Shown here: positions 33,871-45,835 of the stretch, one piece after another | Layout: the number at the start of each line of letters is the position of its first letter | Numbering within the stretch: the first letter of the stretch is position 1 | Assembly (NCBI RefSeq): GCF_963924675.1 | Contig: NC_089220.1 | Location: 56,616,639-56,680,638 of the forward strand | Direction of reading: 5' to 3' | Source: Phocoena phocoena | Taxonomy: Eukaryota; Chordata; Mammalia; Artiodactyla; Phocoenidae | DNA length: 64,000 nt | Program-made: the position numbers and the translations under genes | Notes under the pieces: model-generated | The model's input: the letters and a program-made list of their open reading frames with translations, nothing else | Databases searched by the model: none | Told to the model about the DNA's origin: nothing

Positions 33871-34689
33871 AATCAAGCTAAAATAATTAAGTAGTCAATA
33901 ATCTTTATATCTTAGTGTATAATTTTAATAGTAGTAAGAATGACTCCAATTCCATTTCCATAAGTTATGAAACTTCCAATTCCTTTCTGAATAATTATCT
34001 AAGATACTGGGGTGTGGGGCTTGTGCTCTCATGATTATCTTGGATTCTGTGCTCTTACTTCCATGTGTTTACTCTAGTTTATGGATCATCTCATCATCCT
34101 GCTAATGCTATTCATTTCTTGCCTACCACTTTTGCCAAAAAGCGATACTGAGACTGTTTAGTAAATTTCAACTGATAAGAAGCAATCTTATACACCAAGT
34201 ATACACCAAGTATACACCAAAATATACACCAAGTCTTTGTGTTCTACATCACATATTTTGCTGTCGTGAACAGTGATCCTTCAACTTCAGTGGTTTATAA
34301 AACTAAAGTTATTTCTAATTCATGCTGAATGCACATCTCAGGTTAGCTGCAGCTCTATTCCACACCCTCTTCTTTTCCCAGACACAAGCTGCCAGAATAC
34401 CTCCTACCAAGAACATTCCAAAAGGCAGAAGAAAAAGAGCTGAGTGAAGCACATCTTGGTTTGTGTAACTTCTAGTCAGAAATGATTCAGTATTTTGCTC
34501 ATATTGCATTGTCGAAAGTAAGCCCTGTCACATGTCCATACCTGAGTTCAACAGTGTTGGAAAATATGATCCTCCTTATGGAAGGGCACAGAATAATTGA
34601 GAACAAGTAATCCACACTTCACCTAAGATAGGGAGCTAGGGAGAATATGTCTCAGCATGCAAATAATTTAACTGTGTATATGCTATTCC
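33871..34689. other. unassigned sequence
   Basis: No gene or named repeat, apart from the 11-bp tandem array at 34189-34233. Confidence 0.35.
34189..34233. repeat. 11-bp tandem repeat, four units
   Basis: TATACACCAAG repeats four times; the third unit ends CAAAA and is one base longer. It lies outside any recognised transposon. Confidence 0.95.
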
Positions 34690-34940
34690 ACATTATTTTT
34701 TTTTAAATATGTTATTTGGGGATAATTTTAGATTTCTACAAAAACTGCAAGGATAGTACAGAGAGTTCCCATATCATCACTTATCTTCCTTAATGTTAAC
34801 ATCATACCTCACCACAGTACATTTGTCACAATTAAAAAACCAATATTGGTACATCATTATTATTAACTAAAGTCAATGCTCTGTTAAGATTGCCTTCATT
34901 TTTACCGAATGTCCTTTTTCTGTCCAGCGATCTCATTTGA
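34690..34940 (-). mobile_element. old L1ME-type 3' end
   Basis: GGGGATAATTTTAGATTTC, AAAACTGCAAGGATAGTACA, GAGAGTTCCCATATCATC, TTAATGTTAACATCATACC, GTACATTTGTCACAATTAAA, and then GAATGTCCTTTTTCTGTCC follow the inverted L1ME 3' end in order. A further L1-3'-end-like phrase (GTTGGAGTATAATTGATTTA) is at about 34989-35008. Confidence 0.75.
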
Positions 34941-35827
34941 TTGGGATTGGTTTCATTTTGATTTAATTTTTAAAAATTTTATTATATGTTGGAGTATAAT
35001 TGATTTACCACATTATCAGACTCTCCTCCTCTTATTGGATTCTTTCTCTCTCCATCCAAATGCTCTTTTCATTCTATCCCTCCTAGATTTCTCTCAAGAT
35101 AATTTAGTGTTTTCTCTCTCAGTTATTCAATAAAATATGTTGTGACCTATTAAGTGTGAGTAGTTCTATGCTCAAATGAGCACATGGGCATGTTCTGCTT
35201 ACTGTTAGAAAATTACATATATGGGAAAAATATAAAATACAGTTGTAAAGGAATTTTATTATAGTCCAAAGAAAGAAATGCAAAATATATTTGAACATCT
35301 CTATATCTATGTTTTAATTCCAATAAAATTGATATTTTAAAAAATGATTATAAAAAATATATATGTAGTAATTCCACGTTGTGTTAGCCATTTTTAAATA
35401 TTTAAGATGTTCCTGACATCAACATCACATAAATGTAAAATCTGAAAAGATAATTTTTCATGTAAATTGGTTTATTTTCACTGTTTAATAATTGCCTGAT
35501 GATTGGTTGATTTGACTGGTCTTAGCACTTACATTTTCCACAGCTAGGTAAATAATGTGCAATATGACATGTATTATTTGACATGGGCTGATTAGAAAAC
35601 TCTAGTAGTAATAAAAGAACAGTTTTAACACCTTCAGAGTCATAGAGCAATAGTAACCTTTTCCAGTTTAAACTTTACGTATGTCTTATTGTTTATAGAA
35701 AATGAAAAGATAGAATTCAAAAATCAGTCCCAGAAATTTGTTCTTTCCTGGATTATCTGATGAGTTATGTTAACATCAATCATTGATGTGAGTCCATAAT
35801 CAAATATCCTCTAACAAGAGGGCAAGA

Positions 35828-35955
35828 ATCTATATCAATCTCTCTATCTCTACTATCTCTACCTCTACCTCCACAATTACGTCTATATCTGTCCATATGT
35901 ACAAATTTATATCTATATCTATCTGTACCTGTATCTGAGTCCATATCTGTTTAAA
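35828..35955. repeat. degenerate TATC/TCTATA simple repeat
   Basis: Runs of ATCTCTATCTCTACT and ATATCTATATCTATCTG units with many interruptions. Confidence 0.85.
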
Positions 35956-36864
35956 TTTGAAAAAAGGAAACCAAAGTCAGACTGCAGTTGTGGCAAATAT
36001 GCAGTCAAAATTCATGGGCAAAATATTTTTATACTTCAGTCCATGTCAAATTGGGGAACAAATGCATCTGCAATTAATTGGTTGATAGTTTCTGTTTAAA
36101 ACTTATTACAAGGCCAGCTGTTTCTGTTGACTTGTTTCTGAATGCTGGGGTTTATTTACACTGCACAGCACTCTATGCTGAATGCAAAAGTGGAATGCCT
36201 GGGAAAAATCAATTGTCAAACTGAATTCAGACATTACAATTTTTTTGATGTCAAAAAAGTCAGTACTGTCACATCCAAACACTTGTAAGGTTGAGAAACA
36301 TGTTTTTGCTATTTATTTCTTCTTAGGTTTTAATGGTTTTCAAATGCTGAGTACATCGTACCCTCTCAGTCTTAATAGTTTTGTGTGGGGTGGGGCTGGG
36401 GGTGAGGGAGGTGGTTAAGGCCATTAGGTTTTGTGTGTTGTACGTTTACTTATATCTATGGGCAAGGAATGGAAGAAAATCGCAAAGGACAAAGATTTTA
36501 TATTGCTCTCAAAAATTATCCTGCTGAGCATTTCTCTTTCCAAGTACAAAGCACAGAAGGGTGAAGTCTTAAGTTTCCCAGAAGCATTTTGCAGATTTAC
36601 TGTTGCTTTAAACAATATTTTAAGAAGTAAGTGCTTAAGGTTCTGGAAGATATCTAGGTGAAAAAATAAGCAAAATATGCACAAAGAAAATTAAAAACAA
36701 TAAAAGGTCTAATCATTTTAAAATCTAACTTTTATTCATCAGTTTTGACAGAATGGTTTTTCTGCTTTCTATTTGTTTTCAATGTGGTTGCTTTGTGAAG
36801 AGGCAACTAAATGCACATCTTATAATATCAGATATTTATATACTCATATACATAAGCATCTTAG

Positions 36865-36906
36865 ATTATATATATGTATATATGTGTGTAACGTATGTGT
36901 GTATAT
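36865..36906. repeat. TA/TG dinucleotide repeat
   Basis: Interrupted TATATATATGTATATATGTG-type sequence, non-coding. Confidence 0.85.
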
Positions 36907-37213
36907 GTTACATATTCCATTAAATCTCTCCTCTAAGTGACCTGGTAAGGACTCTTAACATAAATCAATTATTGTAACTTAAAATGGATTTCTTCACCTG
37001 TAAATAGGCATTTTACCAGGACAGCAAAGCTCAGTTTGCCCAAATGGTGTCTGTGCAAAAAAGATGAACTAATAAACAGCCTTTTAAACATAAATCCTAT
37101 AAAATAAACTTTGCAACAATATTGTTACCCGTAGGAGTTGTATATTTGTGGTATGGTTTTCAGAGGGGTGAGCCAAGGTGGCTTTAAAACTATGAATTAA
37201 GAACAGTATCATA

Positions 37214-37432
37214 GGGCTTCCCTGGTGGCGCAGTGGTTGAGAGTCCACTTGCCGATGCAGGGGACACGGGTTCGTCCCCCGGTCTGGGAAGATCCCACAT
37301 GCCACGGAGTGGCTGGGCCCGTGAGCCATGGCCACTGAGCCTGAGCATCCGGAACCTGTGCTCCGCAACGGGAGAGGTCACAGCAGTGAGAGGCCCGTGT
37401 ACCGCAAAAAAAAAAAAAAAAAAAAAAAAAAG
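37214..37432 (+). mobile_element. CHR-family SINE, short young type
   Basis: Head GGGCTTCCCTGGTGGCGCAG, B-box-like GGTTCGTCCCCC, end GTACCGC and a poly-A of about 25. Imperfect target-site duplication AACAGTATCATA at about 37202-37213 against GACACTATCATA at 37433-37444. Confidence 0.95.
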
Positions 37433-37444
37433 GACACTATCATA

Positions 37445-39194
37445 ATTTAGGCTTGTATAATTGTCAGGTTTCTAGTTTCTGCTGTCTACTTTCTACTAAC
37501 ACACCTATATTCCTTCTTTTCTTTGTATTCAGAGGTATATCTTCTTCTATCTCGTCCAACCATCCACTCATCCATCCATCCGTCCATCCGTTACAGTTGT
37601 TTGGTGCAGCAGTGTTTTATTGGGCATTCTCTGTTAACTGCTGGGCAATCCCTCTCCTCTCATTCCAGGAATTTATAGATGTGTATGAATGACACACAGG
37701 CACCAAGAGATGTAAAATAAAGCTATTGCTCTCAGAGTAAATAGCAAAAGGATTCCCCAGGGAGAAGGGCTCAGATTCAGTCAGGAGTGAAACAAGATGA
37801 GGAGTGCAGAGTGAGCAGGGTGGTCGAGTCATAAGGAGGCAAGTGGTTTTGCATTTTTAATTGTGTTTAAGGGTAGAGCATGGTTTGGGGTGACCTCCTG
37901 TAACCTGGTCTCATGTGATTTGAAATTTCAAGGAATGCCAAGGGGAGAGAGAAGAATGGGCTTTCTTTCAGATTGCACAGATGTGGGGCAAAGAACAAGG
38001 GGAAATTTGAGGACTTGAAAACTCTCAGAGGCCAAACATCAGTAATGGAGTCTCTCTCTTTATTACAAGTGACATTTTGATTGCTGTCCCACGATGCTAG
38101 GATTGATCTCACCCCTACATCCAATCGGAGTAATCTCATTCCTCTTTTTAGATCCCTTTCAGATATAGGAAAGTAAGTCAGTCCAAAGTCAGTCAGCTTA
38201 TTGATCTGGTTGTAGTCTGACTGAGCAGTAATTATGGGAAGAGTAAACCGTTTACTTTTCAATCCATTTTGAGAATTCTGATTGACCCAGAAAGACACTG
38301 ATTAAGGTGGCAATTGTAACAGCTCTAATGGAATTTGGCTCAAGAAACCAAAAATAAAATATGTGTCATAATCTTCTACTGACCCTTCCCAGACGTCATC
38401 CCCATCATGCCCAATAAAATTTTGATAGAAGTTATAGAATAAAAGTATAATAGTAAGAGGAAAGAAAAATAGTATTTCTCTTTTAAAGCTGGGTCAGTGC
38501 CAGTGCTAGAACAAATGACTGCCTATGCCTGATTGTAAATCTCCCCAATTTTCAGCCACCTGCGTGACATAAGAAATCAAATAATGGCCAGCATGTTAAC
38601 GAAGACTTTTATGGTAAAATATATGTTTATTTTAAATATATTCCTTATGTGTTTATTTCAAATATGTTTAAATTTTAATTTATCCACAAGATTAGTTGTT
38701 GCAATATAAGGGACTTTCCTTAATTGTTCTTATTGGTTTCCTTCCTGCACATTTTAGGGTTTGCCACTCACTGAATTTTTAATTCATATCCCCTTATGGG
38801 GTTTATTCAAAATTTTCATTCAATGTATCTTTCTTCTCCTTTAGTTCTAGTTCCTGTACCCCTCCATGACCTAAAATGAATGGGAAAATACCCCTCTTTC
38901 ATATCCAAATCTTTAAAATCAGTTAAGCATAGGTTGATATGGAGACAAGAGGTATATTCATCTCATTGCTAGCTCTGTTTACATACGGACATAGTATAGA
39001 AAAGTATTTCAGGTGTTACTGGATTAAAAAGAGAGATGTGAGATCAAAACAATTAGCCTCAAAACTCGGATATTTCTACAAAAGAAATTGTTCCCAACTT
39101 TGACTTCTATCTTGGAGTCATTCTTAATTTTCCATTTATATAGCAAATCTTGCAATTTTAACCACAAAACATTCATTTTCCTTTAAGATGTTAT
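37445..39194. other. unassigned sequence
   Basis: Holds the TCCA microsatellite at 37554-37592. The longest open frame outside recognised repeats lies here on the minus strand (37867-38298, 143 codons). It has no signal peptide, membrane helix or domain that I recognise and no flanking splice or promoter evidence, so I do not call it a gene. Confidence 0.35.
37554..37592. repeat. (TCCA)n microsatellite
   Basis: CATCCACTCATCCATCCATC followed by CGTCCATCCG, imperfect tetranucleotide units. Confidence 0.92.
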
Positions 39195-39209
39195 CATAGC
39201 TCTATTCTT

Positions 39210-39558
39210 TTTTTAAATAAATTTATTTATTTTTTTATATTTGGCTGCGTTGGGTCTTTGTTTCTGCGCGGGCTTTCTCTAGTTGCGGCGAGTGGGGGCT
39301 ACTCATTGCGATGCATGGGCTTCTCATTGCGGTGGCTTCTTTTGTTGAGGAGCATGGGCTCTAGGCGCACAGGCTTCAGTAGCTGTGGCACATGGGCTCA
39401 GTAGTTGTGGCTCGCGAGCTCTAGAGCGCTGGCTCAGTAGTTGTGGTGCACAGGCTTAGTTGCTCCATGGCATGTGGGATCTTCCCAGACCAGGGCTTGA
39501 ACCTGTGTCCCCTGCACTGGCAGGTGGATTCTTAACCACTGTGTCACCAGAGAAGTCC
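39210..39558 (-). mobile_element. CHR-family SINE, long type
   Basis: AT-rich tail, GGCTGCGTTGGGTCTTTG, GCTTTCTCTAGTTGCGGC, AGTAGTTGTGGC units, reversed B box GGGCTTGAACC and reversed head CACCAGAGAAGTCCC. The perfect 15-bp target-site duplication CATAGCTCTATTCTT lies at 39195-39209 and 39559-39573. Confidence 0.96.
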
Positions 39559-39573
39559 CATAGCTCTATTCTT

Positions 39574-41046
39574 AGAGCTAGAACTTTTAGGAACATTATT
39601 TTCTCATTTTCCTGTTTAATTCTTGCTTTAGGAATTAAATGTTCATTAAGACTTTTACTTTCCATATTTTTCAGAGAAAATGATATAGGTCTATATACAA
39701 GAAAGCTAATTTTCCTTCAGCTATTTATTAAAATACCCACTGCAGTTGAATACACTGAAACCCAAAACATGATTCTAAGGATTATTTCCATCATGCTTCA
39801 CTACATGACCAAGAATGCATTTCACAATGAGATAAATAAAAATTCAGTTTTCTTCCAAGTGCTATGCCCTGTCCATATGTTGTGAGATAATATGATATGG
39901 CTGTTATTGGAATTTTTAATCATATGTAGTAAAGAAACACAGGGGTGTCTGTATCTTGCCCTGCCTACAACAAAACTTTCTGCACATTGGCGTATTCATT
40001 GCCAATTTTAATCCTAACTAGCTTGTCATACAATACAATGTGGAATAAAGATAAAAGTGCATTTCTTAGGCTCTCCAGAAGAGCAAGCATATGTGTAGGT
40101 TCTGCCAATAGTGGCACCACAAGAGGACCTGAGGAAAAAAATGTGAAACATTTCATAGTAGTTGTTTCCTACCAAAAACAAAAACACCCTGGCCAATTAT
40201 TTTTCTTTACACACAAGGAATAAGAACTAAAGGCAAACCAAGTGCTACAATGACAGATACACCAGTGCTCAGTGTTGAGTTGGGCCAAACAACTTGGGCT
40301 CACAGTCTAAGTGAGACCATACACTCCCCGTTGCCAGATTTAATTCATGCCATCAGCTAGAATAGAAACTTTAAACATTGATGAGCAACTCATAAGTGGG
40401 TAGATAGGGAGGATGAGGGGGAGCCAAAGGGAGACAGGATAAGGAACCTCTTAAATTAAGAGACAACAAAGACAAAAATATGTGAACTTTTAACATGTAC
40501 TGGCCCACTACATGTTTAAGGGGGCATGATATTAGGATTATCTCCTCTGTTCAGGAGAGCTAGGAGAGAGGGAGGGGGAGAGAAAGAAACAGACCTCCTC
40601 TTTTTGCAATAACTGGTTAAGCTGTAATGTCCTTCTTGGGGATCTCAAGTTTTAAAAGAGAACTTGTAAAGAATAAAGAGACTCATTGAAAATGTCTTTA
40701 AAAATGAAAAGAAGTGCCAGGAGAGAGAGTTCCCAGCACAAAGAGTGCACATAAATTTTATCATACCACTGAAAAGTTGGAAAGTTCTGATATACTAATC
40801 AGTTCAAGGTGCATATATTTTTTAAACCTTGTATAGTTTCCATTTTAAGTTTTTTAGTGCAGTAATTATCAATTATAAAAATTATTTTTTTCCAAAAGAT
40901 CACACTTTAATAACTAAAGTGTACAATCTAGCATAATTTAGAGGAATTTAAACAAGGCCACTTGTGAGAGGCCTTTAATTATGTAAACATTTAGAAGCAT
41001 TATGTTAGTGACAGTTTCTAGGGAATGCCTAAAAATGAAATAAAAT
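39574..41046. other. unassigned sequence
   Basis: No gene or repeat was recognised. A GA-rich patch lies at about 40557-40590. Open frames up to 141 codons begin inside the preceding SINE and are not supported. Confidence 0.35.
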
Positions 41047-41056
41047 AAGACTGATA

Positions 41057-41265
41057 GGGCTTCCCTGGTGGCGCAGTGGTTGAGAGTCCGCCTGCCGATG
41101 CAGGGGACACGGGTTCGTGCCCCGGTCCGGGAAGATCCCACATGCTGCGGAGCGGCTGGGCCCGTGAGCCATGGACGCTGAGCCTGCGCATCTGGAGCCT
41201 GTGCTCCACAACGGGAGAGGCCACAACAGGGAGAGGCCCACGTACCGCAAAAAAGAAAAAAAAAA
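41057..41265 (+). mobile_element. CHR-family SINE, short young type
   Basis: Near-consensus head, A box, B-box-like GGTTCGTGCCCC and tail ACGTACCGCAAAAAAG. The perfect 10-bp target-site duplication AAGACTGATA lies at 41047-41056 and 41266-41275. Confidence 0.96.
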
Positions 41266-41275
41266 AAGACTGATA

Positions 41276-42714
41276 CTTCTTATAAACCTGAATTATTTTT
41301 GATAAGAAGAAACAAGCGGTTTAAATTAGTAAACATCAAGAATATGAAAAAGTCACAATATTTTAAAAGTTTCTTATTTAGCTTGTCATACTTGATATTT
41401 TAAAATAGCAGTAACACTCAAGATATACATGTACCTTTCCATGATGGATGTTCCAGAGAACCAGTCATTTAGTCAGGTGTTATTTACACACTTAGATTTC
41501 CTTTTTAAACATTTTTGTGTAGGATATCCTGAACAGCCTTGTCAGGCCTCATGTGGGTGGATTGTATTACCATCTAGATACATTTAGATTATACATCATA
41601 CTTACACGGCTGTGGACACAAGTTTAAAGAAAGAGAGATGCATAGATTCAGATGTAAATATGAATACTCACATATTATATTCAGAGGCAAAATCCTTTCA
41701 TTAAATTTTTATAGTGAAATTTTTCAGATAAAGAGAAAAGCATGCTTAATCCCCTAAAGGTCCCTTATTCAGCTTTAACAGTTATCAATACTTTTTGCAT
41801 TCATTCTAATGGATTAATCTCTAGATAGCATTTATACATTATCAAACTATCTCAGTAGATTAAATATTAATAGTCTAGATACGATTTTTTAATTTTGAAT
41901 ATCTAATGAATAGCTTGAACTTGAATAAACTGATCTGGAAAATATTGTAAAGATTAAAAGATGCATCACTTTTGTTGGCAGTATCTAACAACATTATTAA
42001 TTTTCTTTTTTCCAAAGAATGTGGGAAAAAATAATTTGCAAACATTTCTTGATAAGAAGCTATTTGATTCCTTCCACAAGAACTGGAGAAGGAGAGGTTG
42101 AAGTAACTCTGGACCCTCATCTCTGGCTCTTCCCAACTTTAAAATGGCAAAACTAACAGATGTGGGAAAAGTGGAAACATCTCTTCTATCCTATCAGGAC
42201 TACAATTACCAGATCATACGTGAGAAAGGGAGAGTTCAGACTTCTAGTACGCATATGGAAAATACCATATTGGATTTCAATGTCTACTACTTTTGATCTT
42301 CCAGAAAGATTCTAGCTGCATTGTTCTTGTAACTATCACATTGACAACAATGGCTTCGAGTCAGCTTGTTGCAGTTAGGCCAAGAAGAATCCTAAATTAT
42401 TAGCTACCCACCTTATTCTTAGCTCTTGCCAAACAATTATGTAATTTAACAGAATTTATTTAATATTATTTACTTTTTATCTTTGTGTATAGTAAATGAC
42501 TTTAAAACATACCTAATATTTTTTGCAAGGACAAAATGAGGGAATATCAAGACATTTAACAGTGCATGCCTCGCACATGAGTGACACCCCCACCCCAGTG
42601 AATATTTTTTGCCCTTCCTCCTGTTATGTTACACATAGGATAGAGACTCGTAGAATTTAGTCAGGTAGAAATTCTTCCATAATAAATTCTAAATTCTTTA
42701 CAGCTTTCCTCTCA
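41276..42714. other. unassigned AT-rich sequence
   Basis: No gene or confidently named repeat. 41690-41860 weakly resembles an L1ME 3' end but was not convincing. Confidence 0.35.
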
Positions 42715-42970
42715 AATTAAATCTTTGATATCCCTGAAATTGATATGATTTCATTTTTTTAACTGTGGATCACTACTTGTCCCAATATCATTTATCAAAA
42801 AGCCTAACCTTACCCATTGTCCAGTGGCACCTCTTTCATGCATGGTGTTTATTTAAGAGTCTGTTTCTGGGCTTTCAATCATGTAGAAATGTTTTATCTG
42901 TCTATTCTTGCATCATTTTCAAACTGTCTCAATTACTATAACTCTGTAATGGTCCTTGAAACCATATAAA
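42715..42970 (-). mobile_element. old L1M ORF2 fragment
   Basis: The order CAATATCATTTATCAAAAAG, CATTGTCCAGTGGCACCTCT, GAGTCTGTTTCTGGGCTTTC, TTTTATCTGTCTATTCTTGC and TCAATTACTATAACTCTGTA matches the inverted L1M ORF2 segment that also occurs, much better preserved, at 16200-16400 in this window. Confidence 0.75.
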
Positions 42971-43933
42971 GCTCTCAGAGAACAATTAGTCCTTTCCCCC
43001 TAATCACTTTTCTCTCCCAGCCCCTACAATAGTTATTTCTAATCATTACTATACATTCTCAAAGCCCTTGCCTGGCCAGTTTCCCCACTACATTCAGCAG
43101 AACACCTTGAATCCTACTTAATCGAGAACATAATGGCTTCCAGGTCTTCCACCTCCAAAGTTATCAGCATCATCAATCATCCTTATAACCTTTCTTCCAG
43201 TTTTAGTAGAGGAGATGTTACTGCCATTTATAGCAACAACTACAAGTGTCGTCTGAGTCCCATCTTCTCCCATTTTTTCAGACACTTTATACCAGTAATT
43301 AAATTTTTTCATTTATTATCTTCTATTTAATATATTCTGCCTCACTTTTTGGTAATAAGGTTGGTGATTTTCCCCCTATTTTTAAAAGTAATATATTTTA
43401 AGAATAAAATAGAGAAAGGAAAACATGTTTGTTATATGTGAGTATAACATCTTACAAAGTTCATATCATACTCTAAATAATGTTGTATACACAGGTTTTA
43501 TCAGTATAGAGTATGAATTTAGGTCATAAATGTCCTTTTAATGAGCACTTCTATAGAGAATTACAGTTTATGGATGCCTATATATCCCTTTTCGTTTTAT
43601 AACATTTTGAAAATAATGCAAGTTCTTTTATTTTTGCTTCAAATAGACACAAGTATAATGAAAAGTGACTGTTCTTCCCACTCTACAGAGTTAAGTATCT
43701 TGTGAATACATATGTGTATAAGTTGATATAATCCCCTTCTTATCAACACAAATAGAGAAATATATGCCCTGTGATGAACATTACTGTTTTCAATTAAATG
43801 ATTTCTCTTGATAATTTTACATTACATGTTTTACATGTACAAAGTGATTAATATTTCCTAACGTCTGTATAATATTCCCAGACTATACTTTATTAACTAC
43901 TTGCCTATTTTTCACTTCCCATCTTCTACTATG
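42971..43933. other. unassigned sequence
   Basis: No gene or named repeat. Opposed 64-65 codon open frames at 43118-43330 are featureless. Confidence 0.35.
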
Positions 43934-43942
43934 CCCATTCTT

Positions 43943-43948
<6 letters not shown>

Positions 43949-43975
<27 letters not shown>

Positions 43976-44164
43976 GGTACGCGAGCCTCTCACTGTTGTG
44001 GCCTCTCCCGTTGCGGAGCACAGGCTCCGGACGTGCAGGCTCAGAGGCCATGGCTCATGGGCCCAGCCTCTCCGCGGCATGTGGGATCTTCCCAGACTGG
44101 GGCACGAACCCGTGTCCCCTGCATCGGCAGGTGGACTCTCAACCACTGCGCCACCAGGGAAGCC
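43949..44164 (-). mobile_element. CHR-family SINE, short young type
   Basis: Long poly-T, GCGGTACGCGAGCCTCTCAC, reversed B box and reversed head CCACCAGGGAAGCCC. The 15-bp target-site duplication CCCATTCTTTCTTTT (43934-43948) and CCCATTATTTCTTTT (44165-44179) has one mismatch. Confidence 0.95.
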
Positions 44165-44179
44165 CCCATTATTTCTTTT

Positions 44180-44859
44180 ACTCATTCTCTTACTTCTGCT
44201 AATGTTTCTTAAAATTATAATATTGATGTTTATTCTAAATGGGTATAAAATTTCTGCAGTACCAATCAATGATTACTCATAAATATCCATAGACAATCAA
44301 TCCACTTTTTGCATGCAAAGCTCATGAACTTATTAGAAATTGTCTAATCCCATGGGCATATGAAAATCAACATTTCTAAATGAGAATGAATCTGTTTTCT
44401 CTAAACCTGTATCTAATATTTCCTTCTTACTCAATTCTGTTCTTCTTCGGTTTAAGCCAAAAAGGAAAGTCATCCTTGAATCTCTTCTCTTATAGTCAAT
44501 CAGGAACAAAGTACAGCAGATTTTACTTCCTAAGTGCCATCCAAATCTATCCCCTCTGAAATCTCCTTGCTCTTATTGTTTTATTTTCCTGTTCACTTAG
44601 CTCTAAACTTAATTGCAAAGTGAGCATTTTAATTGGTCTCTCTGAAGCCATCCAGTCTCCTCCACTCTAGTATTTCAAGCAGTACTCAGTGATCTTTCTA
44701 AAATGTGACATTGATTCTGTTACTTCTATGCACAGAATCATTTCTTAGAATTATTTTCTTCAAGATAAAGCTGATGTTTTTAATTTTACATGAAAAAATA
44801 GCCTTCTGTGGCAATCAGAATTATAAAGCTATTTCCAAGATTATCCTCTGGCTATTCAA
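44180..44859. other. unassigned, possibly old repeat
   Basis: No gene. The phrases TTGAATCTCTTCTCTTATAG, AGTGATCTTTCTAAAATGTG and TTCTGTTACTTCTATGCACA (about 44475-44740) recall an old mammalian dispersed repeat that I cannot name with confidence. Confidence 0.35.
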
Positions 44860-45357
44860 TCAAACACTAATCTAGGTACTGTTGTAAAGGGAGTAGGTTA
44901 CCTTTCAGCTGACCTTAAAATAGGGATTTTGGTCATACCCTGGATTATAATGGCAGGCTCAGTCTAATCACATGAGCTTTTAAAGAAAGAGGAAGGCAGA
45001 AGGGAAATACAGATAGAATCAGTCATAGAGAAAGGGTATGAGAAATGGAATATTGTCTGTCACATCAGTAAACAAAGGATGTCACAGTCATCAGCCATTG
45101 CAGCCACCACAATGGTGAGCTGGTGAGCCCTAAGGGAACTCAGGAAGGGAAAGAATACCTGCCATTTAGCAGCCATCAGACTGCAGCCACTCTCTACAGT
45201 GAGCACAGAGGTAACTCAGGATGTAAAAACACAGCATGATGGCCCCAGATAGCTGAGGTACATACCAAAGGAATGATTGCAGTGAGCCCAGACTCTTGCA
45301 TCTTCCCACACATAGAAAAGCACCAAATTCCTTAACTTGGGATTTCTGGTTTTCTTT

Positions 45358-45664
45358 TTTAAGAAGATGTTGGGGGTAGGAGTTTATTAATTTATTTATT
45401 TTTGCTGTGTTGGGTCTTCGTTTCTGTGTGAGGGCTTTCTCTAGTTGTGCCAAGCAGGGTCCACTCTTCATCGTGGTGCACGGGCCTCTCACTATCGCAG
45501 CCTCTCTTGTTGCAGAGCACAGGTTCCAGACGCGCAGGCTCAGTAGTTGTGGCTCACGGGCCTAGTTGCTCTGCAGCATGTGGGATCCTCCCAGACCAGG
45601 GCTCGAACCCGTGTCCCCTGCATTAGCAGGCAGATTCTCAACCACTGTGCTACCAGGGAAGCCC
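45358..45664 (-). mobile_element. CHR-family SINE, long type, inside the ERV LTR
   Basis: AATTTATTTATTTTTGCTGT, GGCTTTCTCTAGTTGTGCC, reversed B box GGGCTCGAACCC and reversed head CTACCAGGGAAGCCC. The perfect 13-bp target-site duplication TCTGGTTTTCTTT lies at 45345-45357 and 45665-45677. Confidence 0.95.
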
Positions 45665-45731
45665 TCTGGTTTTCTTTAATTTACAATAATCTTTTGATGT
45701 TCCAACTACCTGCCCTTTGTTGTAAAACTTC

Positions 45732-45738
45732 TATATAA
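45732..45738 (+). promoter_or_regulatory. TATA box of ERV LTR
   Basis: TATATAA in CTTCTATATAACCTGGCTCC, upstream of the R region. Predicted U3 core promoter; no evidence of present activity. Confidence 0.55.
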
Positions 45739-45829
45739 CCTGGCTCCCCACCTCACCTCCTTGGAGCAGTTTTCTCAGGGTTACTTGAGATGCTGCCTCC
45801 CGGTCTTGAAGTCCTAAAAATTCCCATCA

Positions 45830-45835
45830 AATAAA
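45830..45835 (+). promoter_or_regulatory. polyadenylation signal of ERV LTR
   Basis: AATAAA about 95 bp after the TATA box, placed as expected near the end of an LTR R region. Confidence 0.55.

Larger units (their letters stand above)
34941..37200. other. unassigned sequence with simple repeats
   Basis: No gene was recognised in about 2.2 kb. Simple repeats are listed at 35828-35955 and 36865-36906. A G-rich patch (TGGGGTGGGGCTGGGGGTG) is at about 36386-36404. Confidence 0.35.

Noticed and set aside
43570..43920. Old L1 3' end upstream of the SINE at 43949
   Set aside because: Only loose AT-rich similarity, with no ordered run of diagnostic words.
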